Below are positions 6,923 to 8,723 of a stretch of 8,723 nt of DNA, one piece after another; position 1 is the stretch's first letter, and every line of letters begins with the position of its first letter. The DNA is from Clostridiales bacterium (GTDB lineage Bacteria; Bacillota; Clostridia; Oscillospirales; Acutalibacteraceae). The stretch lies in contig JAJBVC010000102.1 of assembly GCA_020860025.1 (NCBI GenBank), forward strand, positions 1-8,723, written 5' to 3'. A model generated the notes under the pieces. It was not told where the DNA came from. It saw only the letters and a list, made by a program, of their open reading frames with translations, and searched no databases. A program made the position numbers and the translations under genes.

Positions 6923-8500
6923 TTAGCGGCTGTCATTAAGAGTGTAGAATCCAAGACCGCTGTCGGTAAGGTTGTCTACAAGACGAAGATCACCGAGTGC
7001 GCCGTCATATGTTCCGCCCTCTAAGTTGACTGTAGCGTGCTTGCCTGTGCTATTTGAAGTTGATGTTGCAAAGCAACGAACAGCATAGCTGTAATTACTG
7101 ATAATAGTACCGTCATATACGTTAAGCTCTACATCACCGTAATAGGATGAGTGAGTAGCAAGGCAGATAATAACGCCTGAGCCGTCATAACTCTGTGCAC
7201 CATAAATACCGTTAGCATTATCTAAGCCGGTATCATTTTGTGTACCTGTTATTGTACCACCGTAAATATTAACGGTTGAATAGTTAGAGAAAATACCACA
7301 GTAGCCTGTAACTTCACCGCCGTATACGTTAATCTCACCCTTTGCAGGTGAGTAAATTGCGGCTGCGCTTGAAGATTTAACAACAGCACCGTCATAAATA
7401 TTTACTATAATTTCGTAATCATTGCCAGACCAGTAATTTTCAGAAATAGCATAATATTTATTTGTTGCTTCAATAGTACCGTAAACATTGAGTACAACAT
7501 CGCCTGTATAACCTGCTGTCTGAGGATAAAGAGTACAAGCATATGGACCGATTAAAGTAGAATCAGCATCAATGGTTACCTCTGAACCTGAACCTGTTAC
7601 ATAAATACCGCCGTTACAAGAAATATCAACGCTTTCTACAGAACAATCAGCACCTTCAAGCATAATATAGTTAACTACAGATAAGTCACCGTTTGTAAAG
7701 GTTATATCTTCTGTAGCAACTACTGCATAACCCGAATCAGGATTAATTGAAAGTGTATAACCTGCAAGGTCAACTGTTACAGCTGCATTTTGAACAGGCA
7801 TTGTATATGTACCGTCAATGTCATTAAGCATTACAACAGTAACGCCGGGGTCGGAAGTGCTTACAGCTTCAACAAGCTCATCATAAGTCATAACTTCTAT
7901 AACTTCGTCATTAACTTGTGCAAATGCTTCGATAGCGGTGTCAAATCCTTCTACCTGAATTGCATATGTACTGAATGTAAGCTCGATACCGTCCTTTAAG
8001 TTGCCGTTATCATCGAGCATATCGCTGTTTACAAGGTCTGCACTGTATGAAACCTTATCGCCGTCAAGAATTGAGAATGTCTTATCCTCATCATCTGCGC
8101 CGACTATACGATAATAAATATCGTCGGTTCCGTCAAGAAGAGTCCAGCCGTCAGCGATTGCATATTCAACAAGGCCTTCGGTTGTGTCTGTAACACGTAC
8201 GAAAACGTATGCGTCAACAGTATTGTCTACAGTAACGGTTGGGTCTTTGTCCTGAGATGTTCCGGGAACGATGTCATAATCTTCGCCGGTGGTCTCGTCG
8301 ATGTCAACCTCAACTTTGTTTGTTGAGAAGTTGTTGACAATATCTCCGTCACTGTCCTCTAAATAAGCGTAAGAGGCTCCGCCGATAAGCATTACAGCCG
8401 CAAGTCCTACCGCAATTGCAGAAGTAAGCTTATTCTTTTTTTTGCGAGTTTTGGAATGCCATAGACTAAAAATCCTTTCTTTCTCATTGGAGTTGAGCAT
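6923..8500 (-). CDS. Secreted TasA/camelysin-like module fused to a long parallel beta-helix, 525 aa
   Basis: This is the first gene of the operon and the likely main decorated fibre protein. In the observed frame, residues 25-45 form the hydrophobic part of the signal peptide, cleaved near SYA45. Then come YLEDSDGDIVNNFSTNKVEV and an acidic TasA-like domain to about residue 190 (PGTSQDKDPTVTV, GWTLLDG, FSTYAIQ). A linker (MTYDELVEAVSTSDPGVTVV) leads to about 300 residues of beta-helix rungs, such as GEINVYGGEVTGYCG, STVNIYGGTITG and DVELNVYDGTI. The beta-helix differs clearly from those of the two downstream paralogs, while the N-terminal module is nearly the same. No sortase motif or catalytic signature is seen. 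The start is uncertain. ATG 8500 has only a weak GAGCAG site, and its first 20 or so residues look like a translated ribosome binding site. ATG 8462, behind AGAAAGGA, would give a start like those of the paralogs if the A8 tract at 8436-8443 were A7. Confidence 0.83.
   Translation of the reverse strand: MLNSNEKERIFSLWHSKTRKKKNKLTSAIAVGLAAVMLIGGASYAYLEDSDGDIVNNFSTNKVEVDIDETTGEDYDIVPGTSQDKDPTVTVDNTVDAYVFVRVTDTTEGLVEYAIADGWTLLDGTDDIYYRIVGADDEDKTFSILDGDKVSYSADLVNSDMLDDNGNLKDGIELTFSTYAIQVEGFDTAIEAFAQVNDEVIEVMTYDELVEAVSTSDPGVTVVMLNDIDGTYTMPVQNAAVTVDLAGYTLSINPDSGYAVVATEDITFTNGDLSVVNYIMLEGADCSVESVDISCNGGIYVTGSGSEVTIDADSTLIGPYACTLYPQTAGYTGDVVLNVYGTIEATNKYYAISENYWSGNDYEIIVNIYDGAVVKSSSAAAIYSPAKGEINVYGGEVTGYCGIFSNYSTVNIYGGTITGTQNDTGLDNANGIYGAQSYDGSGVIICLATHSSYYGDVELNVYDGTIISNYSYAVRCFATSTSNSTGKHATVNLEGGTYDGALGDLRLVDNLTDSGLGFYTLNDSR
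7955..8434 (-). repeat. Copy 1 of the conserved signal-peptide/TasA module DNA repeat
   Basis: This DNA encodes the signal peptide and TasA-like module of the 525-residue protein and closely matches 4560-5030 and 3032-3505. All three share an exact run of about 35 bases ending the signal-peptide region. Similarity stops abruptly where the beta-helix begins. Confidence 0.8.
8436..8443 (-). other. A8 homopolymer near the start of the first fibre gene
   Basis: The coding strand has eight A. From ATG 8462 this gives a 10-codon frame ending in TAA. With seven A, that ATG would read MAFQNSQKKNKLTSAIAV, closely matching MENSKKNKLTSAIAV of the 484-residue paralog. The tract is a candidate slippage site or a one-base error. 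Confidence 0.55.
8473..8480 (-). promoter_or_regulatory. Ribosome binding site in front of ATG 8462
   Basis: AGAAAGGA on the minus strand lies 10 bases before ATG 8462 and is much better than the weak site before ATG 8500. It therefore suggests that 8462 is the natural start, despite being out of frame with the gene as sequenced. Confidence 0.5.
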
Positions 8501-8514
8501 TTCTGCTCATATAA

Positions 8515-8542
8515 CACATTAAAGCATTAAAGTCTTAATGTG
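8515..8542 (-). repeat. Inverted repeat with an embedded 8-bp tandem repeat before the first fibre gene
   Basis: CACATTAA (8515-8522) and TTAATGTG (8535-8542) are perfect inverted arms around 12 bases. CATTAAAG also occurs twice in tandem at 8517-8532. The element ends 15 bases from ATG 8500, so it could be an operator or a stem limiting translation. Confidence 0.5.
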
Positions 8543-8578
8543 CGATAAAAAGCAACAGGCAAGCGATTTGAAATACTA

Positions 8579-8602
8579 ATTTGTATGAACGGCATTACAA
8601 AT
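8579..8602 (-). repeat. Inverted repeat in the leader
   Basis: ATTTGTA (8579-8585) and TACAAAT (8596-8602) are perfect 7-bp arms around a 10-base loop. It lies in the stretch between the candidate promoter and the first gene. There is no T-run after it, and I recognise no known riboswitch. Confidence 0.4.
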
Positions 8603-8658
8603 CAATAAAACAAAGGGAATAACCCGCCGACTTTTTATTTCAAAATAATTTGTACAAT

Positions 8659-8687
8659 ATACATATTCTACCACAGGATAGAGTCAA
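8659..8687 (-). promoter_or_regulatory. Candidate promoter of the fibre operon
   Basis: TTGACT (8682-8687) is a good -35 box. The -10 is less clear: ATGTAT (8659-8664) at 17 bases or TATGTA (8660-8665) at 16. Transcription from here would give a leader of about 150-190 bases before the first gene. No other gene is seen between this point and the right edge. Confidence 0.4.
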
Positions 8688-8723
8688 TAACTGTCGAAAG
8701 AGGACTATACAACAGAGTTGTCC

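Noticed and set aside
7790..7999. Plus-strand open frame of 69 codons, and the similar one at 2799-2999
   Set aside because: Both are antisense shadows within the fibre genes.
8330..8400. DSDGD motif resembling a calcium-binding dockerin loop
   Set aside because: The motif occurs once per protein, at the start of the mature chain, where it is part of the SipW-substrate strand region; dockerins need two loops and helices.

Overview
The window comes from an AT-rich Gram-positive bacterium, most likely a gut or rumen Clostridia related to Ruminococcus. This is inferred from gene content, AT-rich spacers, strong GGAGG-type ribosome binding sites and the SipW/TasA-type secretion genes; no taxonomic marker in the window fixes it. 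Every gene I can support lies on the minus strand, so the window is best read from right to left.

From right to left: a leader of about 220 bases with a candidate promoter and two inverted repeats (8501-8723); a 525-residue secreted protein joining a TasA/camelysin-like N-terminal module to a long parallel beta-helix (6923-8500); an intergenic inverted repeat (6861-6916); a SipW-type, ER-type signal peptidase I (6268-6837); a small 211-residue TasA/camelysin-like subunit with no beta-helix (5566-6201); a 149-residue Thr/Glu-rich stalk ending in an SPNTG sortase-type signal (5082-5531); a 484-residue TasA-module/beta-helix protein (3593-5047); a close tandem paralog broken by an in-frame amber codon (2081-3526); a Rho-independent terminator (2001-2037); then, from its own promoter, ligA, which encodes NAD-dependent DNA ligase and runs off the left edge (1-1894).

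The six genes from 8500 to 2081 look like one surface-fibre operon. SipW would cleave the unusual signal peptides of the four exported proteins (five if the broken copy is counted). The TasA-like modules probably polymerise, the beta-helices would project as adhesive or carbohydrate-facing decorations, and the short stalk would tie the fibre to peptidoglycan. The stalk is the most striking element. After its signal peptide it keeps only the segment that in TasA-type proteins forms the N-terminal donor strand, followed by a Thr/Glu spacer and a sortase signal. That suggests a wall-anchored donor-strand base, possibly an analogue of Bacillus TapA.

Two sites may matter for expression. An A8 tract at the start of the first fibre gene appears to be one base too long for the start codon with the best ribosome binding site. 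A Trp-to-amber change truncates the last fibre gene. Either could be real variation or a sequencing error. No sortase gene, tRNA, rRNA, CRISPR array or transposase is visible.
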